NCBI RefSeq assembly: GCF_051960575.1
Contig: NZ_JBQCEE010000176.1
Coordinates: 1 to 10,851 of the forward strand
From: JBQCEE01 sp051960575
GTDB lineage: Bacteria; Actinomycetota; Actinomycetes; Mycobacteriales; Jatrophihabitantaceae
Direction of reading: 5' to 3'
Length of the DNA: 10,851 bases
Position numbers and translations under genes: made by a program. Within the stretch, counting starts at the first letter, position 1, and every line of letters starts with the position of its first letter. Of this stretch, positions 1 to 6,076 are shown piece after piece. The notes under the pieces are model-generated. The model was not told the origin of the DNA. It ran no database searches and saw nothing but the letters and a program-made list of their open reading frames with translations.

Positions 1-543
1 GTGATCATCGACGCGGACGCGATCGCCCGCGAGGTCGTCGAGCCTGGGACGCCGGGACTGGCCGCCGTCGTCGACCGCTTCGGTCCCGAGGTGCTGACCG
101 CAGCGGGCGCGCTCGACCGGCCGAGGCTCGCGGGCATCGTCTTCAACGACGAGCAGGCGCGCGCCGACCTCAACGCCATCGTGCACCCGCTGGTGGGCGC
201 GCGGACCGCGGAACTCATGGCCGCGGCGCCGCCGGACGCCGTCGTCGTCTACGACGTGCCGCTGCTGGTCGAGTCGAACATGGCCGCAGGGTTCGAGGTC
301 GTGATCGTCGTCCTCGCCGACGAGGACCTGCGGCTGCGCCGACTCGAGGGACGCGGCATGCCCGAGGCCGACGCGCGCGCCCGGATCGCCGCCCAGGCGA
401 CCGACGAGCAGCGCCGGGCCGTGGCCGACGAGGTGATCGACAACAACGGGTCGCTGGACGACCTGCACGCGCAGGTCGACGCCGTCTGGCAGCGGCTCGC
501 CGACCGCAGGGGTGGTGTGGAAGGCGGTTCGGCCGTCCAGTAG
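1..543 (+). CDS. coaE: Dephospho-CoA kinase CoaE, 5'-truncated by the window edge
   Basis: This enzyme phosphorylates the 3'-hydroxyl of dephospho-CoA, the last step of coenzyme A synthesis, in the cytoplasm. The reading frame is open at base 1. The visible protein begins at the IDADAIAREVV segment, which in CoaE follows the N-terminal P-loop, so about 20-30 residues including the GxxGxGKS loop lie upstream of the window and the GTG at base 1 is probably an internal valine. Family features seen are IDADAIAREVVEPGTPGL near the front, the HPLV segment, the YDVPLLVES motif around residues 84-92, and the LRRLEGRGMPEADARARIAAQ region of the lid. The C-terminal VIDNNGSLDDL is also typical. The frame stops with TAG at 541-543, 38 bases before a tRNA array. 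The identity is secure; only the start is missing. Confidence 0.93.
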   Translation: MIIDADAIAREVVEPGTPGLAAVVDRFGPEVLTAAGALDRPRLAGIVFNDEQARADLNAIVHPLVGARTAELMAAAPPDAVVVYDVPLLVESNMAAGFEVVIVVLADEDLRLRRLEGRGMPEADARARIAAQATDEQRRAVADEVIDNNGSLDDLHAQVDAVWQRLADRRGGVEGGSAVQ

Positions 544-546
544 AGT
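518..546 (+). promoter_or_regulatory. Candidate promoter for the tRNA array
   Basis: A possible -35 hexamer TGGAAG (518-523) is separated by 17 bases from a -10-like hexamer TAGAGT (541-546), which includes the coaE stop codon. A start would fall near 553, about 30 bases before tRNA-Gly. The -10 is a fair match to the TAGaGT-type boxes of actinobacterial housekeeping promoters; the -35 is weak. This is inference from spacing and position only. Confidence 0.35.
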
Positions 547-581
547 TCTTCGAGGCACGGGGCGATGGCCCCGGACCGAAT

Positions 582-654
582 GCGGACGTAGCGCAGCTGG
601 TAGCGCATCACCTTGCCAAGGTGAGGGTCGCGGGTTCGAATCCCGTCGTCCGCT
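582..654 (+). tRNA. tRNA-Gly (anticodon GCC)
   Basis: The acceptor arms GCGGACG (582-588) and CGTCCGC (647-653) pair fully, with discriminator T654. The anticodon stem TCACC/GGTGA encloses the loop TTGCCAA, with anticodon GCC at 615-617. The T-loop GGTTCGAATCC is standard. CCA is not encoded. It is the first gene of a three-tRNA array. Confidence 0.96.
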
Positions 655-679
655 CGGAGGGGGCCTGACGGCCTCACGC

Positions 680-750
680 GGTGGCGTGGCCGAGAGGCGA
701 GGCAACGGCCTGCAAAGCCGTGTACACGGGTTCAAATCCCGTCGCCACCT
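680..750 (+). tRNA. tRNA-Cys (anticodon GCA)
   Basis: The acceptor arms GGTGGCG (680-686) and CGCCACC (743-749) pair, with discriminator T750. The anticodon stem ACGGC/GCCGT (705-709 / 717-721) encloses the loop CTGCAAA, with anticodon GCA at 712-714. The T-arm GGGTTCAAATCCC is present. The 71-base length fits a cysteine tRNA. CCA is not encoded. It lies 25 bases after tRNA-Gly. Confidence 0.96.
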
Positions 751-783
751 CGCACACAATGCAGCCGGCAACGGCTCACATAC

Positions 784-858
<75 letters not shown>

Positions 859-862
859 CTAC

Positions 863-883
863 AGGCCCCGGTTTCCGGGGCCT
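863..883 (+). terminator. Hairpin terminator after the tRNA array
   Basis: A perfect 9-bp stem AGGCCCCGG (863-871) / CCGGGGCCT (875-883) closes a TTT loop and starts five bases after the CCA of tRNA-Val. The following bases TCGTGCTTCT are only mildly T-rich, as is usual for actinobacterial terminators. The position and the very stable stem support transcription termination of the tRNA unit. Confidence 0.85.
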
Positions 884-1161
884 TCGTGCTTCTCGGGTAT
901 GAGACGCAAGATCACTTGTTGCTCAAATGTTGCTCTATTCCTGCGCGGCATTGAACAACCCGGGATGGCACGGTGCGACCCGCTTCGGCGAGGGTGGTCG
1001 ACGTCGGAGGAGAGGCCGCAGCTACCTGTGGACTCTCTCAGGCAGTGCGCCTTGCGCATCTGCCGCTTGTTCGATTGCAAGGCGGCCATCCGCTGTTGAC
1101 CCCCAGCGCCGTCCCGTCCTCTAGTCGCGGTTCCACCGTCGAGCCGTGAGTGGCGCACCAG
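884..1161. other. Gene-free stretch between tRNA array and accessory genes
   Basis: Short open frames occur here on both strands, but none has a convincing ribosome binding site, domain or composition. The only local structure I see is a direct repeat TGTTGCTC at 917-924 and 928-935 (11-base period), with TTGAACAA at 951-958 nearby. These AT-richer bases stand out from the GC-rich surroundings and could be a protein-binding site or remnant sequence. No terminator for the minus-strand gene ending at 1162 is obvious. Confidence 0.5.
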
Positions 1162-1725
1162 CTAGCTCGCGATGCCCAGCGACGCAGCGAGGGCACGCCG
1201 GTCGACACCGCGGTTGGTCCTCGGCGCGGCCGTGATCCGGTCAAGATCAGCCCGGCTGTAGAGGAAGTGGCGCGCGGTGAGGCGGCGGGTGTTCGGCAGC
1301 AGCCCGCGCTTGTCCCAGACATTGATGGTGACGCCGGCGGCGCCGGTGTGCCTCACCGCTTCCCCAAGGGTCAGCCAGTCCGGGTCACGCCGCGGCTTCA
1401 CTCGCCGCGCCACGACGGGCCGGGTTATCGACGGTGGCGCCGGCACCATCAGGCCCACCTGGCCGCCACGCTGTCGCGCTTCGGCGATGCGATAGTTGGC
1501 CGTACGGTGCCCGATCCCGGCAGGGTGGAGCAGTTCGGTGACGCGCCACCCCTCTAGAACGCAGGCGAGGAGTAGCCGCCCTGACGCCCGGCGGACGGCA
1601 TGCTGCCGGTGCTGACGGCGGTCGGTCAGCAGCTCTAGTTGACGCAGTCGAGCGAAGGCGTCGGCGAGCTCGGGGGGCAACGGCCGTTGGTGCTCAGCAG
1701 AGCTCATGCCATCCACAACGATCAC
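1162..1725 (-). CDS. DNA-binding protein with two HTH regions (MerR/excisionase-like C-terminal HTH)
   Basis: The product is about 187 residues. Residues about 45-85 (VLEGWRVTELLHPAGI, then RTANYRIAEARQRG) look like a helix-turn-helix of the sigma-region-4 type, in which a wing-less HTH is followed by a basic recognition helix. Residues about 117-164 (LTLGEAVRHTG, VTINVWDKRGLLP, YSRADLDRI) match the MerR/HTH_17 pattern of T-x-x-EAA, an I-x-x-W-x-x-RG-LLP turn and a closing YSRADLDRI helix. No ligand, nuclease or recombinase domain is visible. The GTG start at 1725 or the ATG at 1707 (MSSAEHQ) is possible; neither has a strong ribosome binding site. It is transcribed divergently from the ion channel gene across a gap of about 30-50 bases, so the two may share a control region. 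The function is a probable regulator, with its target unknown. Confidence 0.7.
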   Translation of the reverse strand: MIVVDGMSSAEHQRPLPPELADAFARLRQLELLTDRRQHRQHAVRRASGRLLLACVLEGWRVTELLHPAGIGHRTANYRIAEARQRGGQVGLMVPAPPSITRPVVARRVKPRRDPDWLTLGEAVRHTGAAGVTINVWDKRGLLPNTRRLTARHFLYSRADLDRITAAPRTNRGVDRRALAASLGIAS

Positions 1726-1755
1726 CGGTCGGTCTGGTCACTTAGGGTGCGCAGT

Positions 1756-2525
1756 GTGGCACGCGATGTCGAGCGTTGGGAGCGGGCGACGGAGTGGCCG
1801 CTTGCGATCCTGGCCGTTGGGTCCTGGTTGCGTACGCGGTCGATGTGCTGGACCGGCACCTCAGCCACGGCGGGGGCACGGCGCTGGCCGTGGTCGAACT
1901 CGTCGTCTGGGTGGCATTCGCGGCCGACTTCGCGGCCCGGTTGTGGCTCGCACGGCGCTGGCGCTACCTGTGGACGCATCTGCACGATCTGGCGATGATC
2001 GCCCTACCGGCGCTACGGCCACTGCGCCTGGTCCGGCTGCTGATGCTGCTCCGCCTGCTGAACCGCCGCGGCGCCGACAGCCTCCGCGGCCGCGTGGTGC
2101 TGTACGTCGCTGGGTCGGCGGCCATCCTGCTGTTCTGTGCGTCGTTGGCGATCCTCGACGCGGAGCGCGGCCGTGCTGAGGCAAACATCGAGACGTTCGG
2201 CGACGCGTTGTGGTGGGCGACCGCCACCGTGTCGACGGTCGGGTACGGCGACCGGTACCCGGTCACTACGGAGGGCCGGTTCGTCGCCGCCGGGTTGATG
2301 ATCGGCGGGATCGCGCTGATCGGTGTTGTCACGGCGACCTTCGCCTCGTGGCTGATCGACCGGGTCCGCGATGTCGCGGATGAGGAGCAGGCTGCCACGC
2401 GGGCTGACCTCGAAGCGCTCCGGGCGGAACTGGCCGCGCTCCGTACCCTGCTTGCGAACAGCGTCTCCGGCTCGAACGGTGTCCGATCGGGTGAGGCCGC
2501 CGAGCGTGACGTGACTGCGGGGTAG
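1756..2525 (+). CDS. Voltage-gated-type potassium channel, interrupted by an apparent -1 frameshift near 1819-1821
   Basis: This is a membrane potassium channel of the six-helix bacterial type. From 1821 the frame gives VLVAYAVDVLDRHL, further hydrophobic helices, an S4-like segment RPLRLVRLLMLLRLLNRR, a pore helix ending in the selectivity filter TVGYGD (2235-2252), an S6 helix and a C-terminal coiled coil (DLEALRAELAALRTLL). The expected N-terminus, ARDVERWERATEWPLAILAVG, is encoded just upstream in another frame, from a GTG at 1756 preceded by AGGG (1744-1747). Adding one G to the GGG at 1819-1821 would fuse the two into one protein of about 256 residues. As it stands, translation from 1756 would leave the channel frame, and the only start in the channel frame is a TTG at 1776 that gives an implausible N-terminus. 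It may be a sequencing error, a pseudogene or a phase-variable tract. Its stop lies 6 bases from that of the convergent gene. Confidence 0.82.
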
Positions 2526-2531
2526 CGCCGG

Positions 2532-3179
2532 TCAGGCGTGTACGTAGTACCGCGGGGCGAGCGTCTTCGCGGTGGTCCAGTTGCTGTCGATCAGCTGCTG
2601 CGCGCGGGCGAGGGGGAGGTAGTAGGTGGCGCTGCCCTGGTGTTTCGAGGCGAGATGGACGGCGTAGCAGACCCGGGTGTGCATCCAGTTCTCGACTGAG
2701 TCCTTTGGGTTGCGCACGCCTTGGCTGGCGGTGTGGCCGGGGGACGGCGGCTCCACCCAGAGGTTCTTCGGCGAGTTCGGGTCACCGCCGAGCTCAAGCG
2801 AGATCAGGTGGTCATACTCGGCGTACGACAGAAGGCCGGTGTAGTGATAGGCGGCGGCGTCGCGCTTCTTTTCCGGCTCGGTGACCGACTCGGGCGGCCG
2901 GATGGTCGTGGTGTAGCCGGTGTGGCAGATGGTCGCGGCAAGTGTGGACTGCCGTACTTTCGGGTTGAGCGCGCCGGGGTTGCAGCGGACGTCGGGGAGC
3001 GGCTGGCCAGTCGAGGTGTGGCGGTAGTGGCAGGTGCCCGGCGCGGGCTGCGGCTGCACCGTGTACGTGCGCTGAGGCCCAGGTCCGTAGGGGATGGCCG
3101 CCAACGCGGCCTCCGTGCTGACGAGCGTGAGCGTCATGGCGGCAGCAAGGACGATGCTGCTGCGGACGGTTCGCTTCAT
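2532..3179 (-). CDS. Secreted protein with HNH-like nuclease motif
   Basis: The product is 215 residues. The N-terminus (KR, then the hydrophobic stretch IVLAAAMTLTLVSTEAALA) is a Sec signal peptide with likely cleavage near residues 25-28, so the protein is exported. The core carries YDHLISLELGGDPNSPKNLW at about residues 122-141, followed by NPKDSVENWMH (157-167) and VCY. This DH-x-I-x-LELGG...NLW...KD-x-x-EN-x-x-H pattern is the one I associate with HNH/beta-beta-alpha-metal nucleases, with D123/H124, N139 and H167 as candidate active-site residues. Cysteines at 50, 66, 85 and 171 could form disulfides. The ATG at 3179 was chosen over a start further upstream because it gives the signal peptide and has GAGAGG about 10 bases upstream. 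It is convergent with the channel gene. Whether it cuts DNA is inference; it may be a degenerate member of the fold. Confidence 0.72.
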   Translation of the reverse strand: MKRTVRSSIVLAAAMTLTLVSTEAALAAIPYGPGPQRTYTVQPQPAPGTCHYRHTSTGQPLPDVRCNPGALNPKVRQSTLAATICHTGYTTTIRPPESVTEPEKKRDAAAYHYTGLLSYAEYDHLISLELGGDPNSPKNLWVEPPSPGHTASQGVRNPKDSVENWMHTRVCYAVHLASKHQGSATYYLPLARAQQLIDSNWTTAKTLAPRYYVHA

Positions 3180-3369
3180 GCCGGCTCGACCTCTCGCCTG
3201 GTGATCAGGGTGTTGAGCAGGATCGCCGAAGGCCGCTGAGGGTCCGCTGCGACGATGCTCGCCAGCTCCTGCACACGTCCGGTGGGCCTCGCGCCGGTGC
3301 GGCGTCGGAAACCTCGGAGGTCCGCGGAACGGCCCATTTTCACCTATGGGGGCGAGGAAGGGAGTCGCG

Positions 3370-3585
3370 ATGACCCGCGAACAGTCGAACACGATGGAGA
3401 CGCGTCGTTCAATGACCGTCTTAGAGGCCGCGGAGGCGCTGGGGATCGGCCGCACGCTTGCCTACCAATTGATCCGCACGAACGCCTGGCCGACCCCGAT
3501 CGTGCGAGTCGGCCGGGTCATCCGGATCCCTCGTCAACCGTTCGAGGCGTTCCTGGCGACCGGCGCGTACGACGCCGCCGGTTAG
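3370..3585 (+). CDS. Small excisionase-like HTH DNA-binding protein
   Basis: A 71-residue protein that is essentially one HTH_17/excisionase-family domain. MTVLEAAEALGIGRTLAYQL (residues 15-34) is the HTH, and PIVRVGRVIRIPRQPFEAFL (about 43-62) is the wing with its R-V-G-R-x-I-R-I-P-R signature. Proteins of this family act as recombination directionality factors for tyrosine integrases or as small regulators of conjugative elements. The ATG at 3370 is chosen because GGAAGGGAG (3356-3364) sits five bases upstream; an in-frame ATG at 3346 has no such site. No integrase lies nearby in the window, so this gene is either an orphan left by a mobile element or a stand-alone regulator. A palindrome ACCTCGGAGGT at 3311-3321 upstream could be an operator, but support is weak. 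Confidence 0.82.
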   Translation: MTREQSNTMETRRSMTVLEAAEALGIGRTLAYQLIRTNAWPTPIVRVGRVIRIPRQPFEAFLATGAYDAAG

Positions 3586-3620
3586 GTCGGCACCGTGTGT
3601 CCGACCGGCAAGAGGGGGGC

Positions 3621-3656
3621 GGTGACGCGGCGCCGAAGCGGGGGAGTCGCGTCACC
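3621..3656. repeat. Inverted repeat downstream of the excisionase-like gene
   Basis: GGTGACGCG (3621-3629) is repeated inverted as CGCGTCACC (3648-3656), a 9-bp perfect stem with an 18-base spacer. It lies 36 bases after the stop codon at 3585. There is no T-run, so it could be a factor-dependent or weak terminator, or a binding site for a dimeric protein ahead of the pilus operon. No gene is visible in 3586-3794. Confidence 0.45.
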
Positions 3657-3794
3657 GTCGCTCGTCGAGACGGTTCGACAGGCGCGCACGGCCTCGAGGT
3701 GTGAAGATCTGCGTCCTGGCTCGGGGTGCCTTGACTTCCGTGCACGGCCGATGGAAGCTTCCGCCATCCCGCCCGGAATAGGGGGATTTGACCG

Positions 3795-4427
3795 ATGAGC
3801 GGCAGAGGTTCGCAAGTTGCGATCGCCGTCGCCTTGGTCGGCTGCGCGGCGTGTACGAGCAGCGCAGGCGTCCGGACGCAATCGGTGCCGCCGTCCGACA
3901 CGGGGATTTCGTCTGCCACGCCGCCGCCGTCGCAGACCCACACTTCCAGCAAACCTGCGCCTTCAGCGACGTGGAATCCGCCTGACTACGGCGCGGCTCA
4001 GCCAGCGGTAATGGCGTACCTCGCATTGAACTCGGCCAGCATCGCTGCGTTCAGACACCCGAAGACCGCAAACATGGCGTCGATCAATCGTTACGCAAAC
4101 GGCCAGGCCCGAGTGGTCTTTCAGCAGACGCTTACGCAAGCTCGAGCACAAGGCATTGCGTACCGAGGGACGCCCGCCACTCCTCGAGTGACGGTGATAT
4201 CGGTCCACCTGGACGGCCATCTGCCCGAAGTTGTGCTTCGAGATTGCGGCTTGATTTCTTCTGTTGACCCCGAAGCCCCGTACTACGTCGCGACGGGCAA
4301 GCGCGTGCCGCAACCGACCCCGAAAGTGCCGCCGCCGTACGCGAACAAGATCAGTCTGTTCAAGCCGTCAGGAGCGTGGCAGGTCTTCACAATTTCGACT
4401 GACGCGAGCAAGACATGTCAGCCGTGA
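3795..4427 (+). CDS. Lipoprotein at the head of the Tad pilus operon, possible NTF2-like fold
   Basis: A 210-residue exported protein. A short signal sequence ends in the lipobox L-V-G-C (residues 14-17), giving Cys17 as the lipidation site. A Ser/Thr/Pro-rich spacer follows (about 18-62), typical of surface-tethered lipoproteins. The folded part (about 63-210) has a helical AVMAYLALNSASIAAF start, a YANGQA segment, and later strands TVISVHLDG and VVLRDC, ending in GAWQVFTIS. That layout resembles the NTF2/SnoaL-like half-barrel seen in actinobacterial lipoproteins, but this is fold-level inference. Cys150 and Cys208 could pair. The ATG at 3795 follows an AGGGGGA site. The next gene starts before this one ends, so they are translationally coupled. 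Its GC content, about 57-58% over 4021-4140, is clearly lower than that of the downstream pilus genes. Confidence 0.72.
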   Translation: MSGRGSQVAIAVALVGCAACTSSAGVRTQSVPPSDTGISSATPPPSQTHTSSKPAPSATWNPPDYGAAQPAVMAYLALNSASIAAFRHPKTANMASINRYANGQARVVFQQTLTQARAQGIAYRGTPATPRVTVISVHLDGHLPEVVLRDCGLISSVDPEAPYYVATGKRVPQPTPKVPPPYANKISLFKPSGAWQVFTISTDASKTCQP

Positions 4428-5323
4428 AGCGACCGCTTGCTGCAGCGGTCCTCATTGCCGTCGCTGTTTGTCTTCTTGGACCATTCGAAACGCTGGCGGA
4501 CGCGTCACCGCCGAGCGGTACACCGGTCTGTCGACCGGGCGACCCGTCCTGTGTGATCGTGATCGTCACTGATCCCGGCGAGCCGGGTGGCGGCGGGAAG
4601 TCGTCGGGTGGGGGTAACGCTCCTGATCCCTGCGCTCAATACCCGGGTTACCTACATCAGCAGTGCGTAGACAACACCGGTCAGCAGTGTTTGAACCTTT
4701 ACGCTCAGTACTTCGGGGCCATTCCGATCGACGCCTTGAACGCGTTGCTGGTGAAGAATGGTTGTGGGGCGTTGCCGCCGACTGTGGTACCGCCTGATCC
4801 GGCGACGCTGGCGCAGCGTGCGGCCGACGGGTTCCGGCTGCCGTCGCCGTCGGGTGCGCGGTCTCCCGACAACGATCTGGTGTATCGCGGGTTCGGGTTC
4901 ACCTACGTCAACCTGGTGACCTATTTCTGGACGGACCCGTCGACGTGGCGGCCGTTGACCGCGACCGCGCGAGCCGGTGCGGTGTGGGCGACAGTGGTCG
5001 CGACACCGGTGACGCTAACCGTTGACCCGGGCGACGGAGAACCGGCCGCGGTGTGCGGCGGGCCGGGAATGCCGTGGGTCGAGGCGGACGGCAACACGGC
5101 AGTGCCGGGTGCCTGCACCCACATTTACCGGCGCATGAGCGGCCCGGCCTACGACCATCCGTTCACGGCGACGCAGACAATCAGCTGGCGGCTGACGTGG
5201 ACGGGCTCGGGTAACTCGTCCGGCACTCTGACTCAGCGGTCCACCTCGACGAGCAGCCGGCTCAACGTCCTGCAAATCCAGACGGTCACTTGCGGATCCC
5301 ACGGGTGCGGGGCTAGGTCGTGA
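4415..5323 (+). CDS. Secreted cysteine-rich protein with Gly/Ser linker, Tad operon accessory
   Basis: A 302-residue exported protein of unknown function. KRPLAAAVLIAVAVCLLG is a signal peptide core, with probable cleavage after ADA at residue 30. The mature part has nine further cysteines (39, 46, 73, 84, 92, 117, 214, 234, 293 and 298 make ten minus none; Cys19 lies in the signal), so ten cysteines follow the cleavage site. A flexible Gly/Ser linker (about 57-68) precedes a Cys-rich segment (73-117). The C-terminal half (about 155-290) is strand-rich, with YVNLVTYFWTDPSTW, VTLTVDPGDGEP, CTHIY and TISWRLTWTG, and looks like an Ig/PKD-type sandwich. I know similar unnamed proteins at the head of actinobacterial Tad loci. 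The ATG at 4415 overlaps the lipoprotein gene by 13 bases; a GTG at 4424 (MKRPLAAA) would give the 4-base GTGA overlap seen at other junctions and is equally good. A surface or pilus-associated role is inferred from context. Confidence 0.72.
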   Translation: MSAVKRPLAAAVLIAVAVCLLGPFETLADASPPSGTPVCRPGDPSCVIVIVTDPGEPGGGGKSSGGGNAPDPCAQYPGYLHQQCVDNTGQQCLNLYAQYFGAIPIDALNALLVKNGCGALPPTVVPPDPATLAQRAADGFRLPSPSGARSPDNDLVYRGFGFTYVNLVTYFWTDPSTWRPLTATARAGAVWATVVATPVTLTVDPGDGEPAAVCGGPGMPWVEADGNTAVPGACTHIYRRMSGPAYDHPFTATQTISWRLTWTGSGNSSGTLTQRSTSTSSRLNVLQIQTVTCGSHGCGARS

Positions 5324-5394
5324 GCGGACCAAAGCGCCGACGTCTCTGCAACCGATCTCGCGGCGCCGCGGGACGTGGATGGGGGTGGCGCTGA
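5320..5394 (+). CDS. Possible 24-codon arginine-rich micro-ORF bridging two operon genes
   Basis: A GTG at 5320 overlaps the preceding stop as GTGA and opens a frame that ends with TGA at 5392-5394, one base before the ATG of the cpaB-like gene at 5396. The 24-residue product starts MSGPKRRRLCNR and is strongly basic. It exactly fills the only long gap in the front half of the operon. It may serve only to keep ribosomes moving between the genes, or it may be chance, since stop codons are rare in such GC-rich DNA. No homology is recognised. Confidence 0.25.
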   Translation: MSGPKRRRLCNRSRGAAGRGWGWR

Positions 5395-5395
5395 G

Positions 5396-6076
5396 ATGCC
5401 GACGACGTCAACACTGCCGGGAGCCTCGGTCAACGGCCGCACACCGGCCGGTGCCGACCGGGTCGGTGTCGCGTTGCCGACGCGGCAACGACGGCCGGGA
5501 TTCATCGCGTTGGCGGTCATGCTGATCGTGGGGCTGGCCGCAGTCTCGGCCTACCTGTATTCGCAGGCCGGATCGAAGACGCCGGTGCTGATGGTGGCCA
5601 AGCGAGTCGCCGCCGGGCATCCGTTGACGCGCGGCGACATAACGGTCGTCAACGTTGCCGGGGACGTCACCGCGATCGGCGCCAACGGCCTCGACGATGT
5701 GGTCGGGCATGTCGCGACCGTCGATCTCCTGCCACAGACACTGCTTCAACGGTCGATGCTGACGCGGACAAACCCTCTGCCGGCGGGGTCGGCCATGGTC
5801 GGCGTGGCGTTGAAGCCAGGACAATTACCGGCCACCGGGCTGCCGGACGGCGCACATGTCGACGTGCTGCAACTGCCCGACCACAACGCGGCCGCGGCGA
5901 CGCCCTCTCCGGCGCCGCGGCTGCTGGCCGGGTCGGCGCTGGTGTTCACGACAGTCAGCGACGCGTCGCAGACCGGCGGGACGCTCGCGACGCTGGTGGT
6001 GCCGCGCGCCGCCGCGGCCGAGATCGCCGCCGCCTCGGATGCCGGCAGCATCGCGCTGGTCGAGGTGGCGCCGTGA
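5396..6076 (+). CDS. cpaB: CpaB/RcpC-like SAF-domain pilus assembly protein
   Basis: A 226-residue protein anchored in the membrane by one N-terminal helix (about 36-56, FIALAVMLIVGLAAVSAYLY) after a polar cytoplasmic stretch. Residues about 63-123 form a SAF domain: VLMVAKRVAAGHPLTRGDI, then VVGHVATVDLLPQTLLQRSML. A second beta-rich part follows with VGVALKPGQLP and GAHVDVLQL, as in RcpC/CpaB. These proteins belong to the Tad secretion machine and are thought to act outside the cytoplasmic membrane as scaffold or gate. In Gram-positive bacteria without an outer-membrane secretin the exact role is unclear. The ATG at 5396 is chosen because GGGGGTGG (5381-5388) lies seven bases upstream; an in-frame GTG at 5375 would add seven residues. 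The next gene overlaps by 4 bases. Confidence 0.82.
   Translation: MPTTSTLPGASVNGRTPAGADRVGVALPTRQRRPGFIALAVMLIVGLAAVSAYLYSQAGSKTPVLMVAKRVAAGHPLTRGDITVVNVAGDVTAIGANGLDDVVGHVATVDLLPQTLLQRSMLTRTNPLPAGSAMVGVALKPGQLPATGLPDGAHVDVLQLPDHNAAAATPSPAPRLLAGSALVFTTVSDASQTGGTLATLVVPRAAAAEIAAASDAGSIALVEVAP

Noticed and set aside
249..677. Minus-strand open frame across coaE and tRNA-Gly
   Set aside because: It covers a tRNA gene and the antisense of coaE, and is a shadow frame.
1706..2179. Plus-strand frame of 157 codons overlapping the channel gene
   Set aside because: It is Arg/Pro/Gly-rich without motifs, while the overlapping channel frame carries clear helices and the TVGYGD filter.
3595..3798. Small plus-strand open frame between the excisionase-like gene and the lipoprotein
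   Set aside because: It has no ribosome binding site or domain, overlaps the inverted repeat at 3621-3656, and runs into the lipoprotein start.
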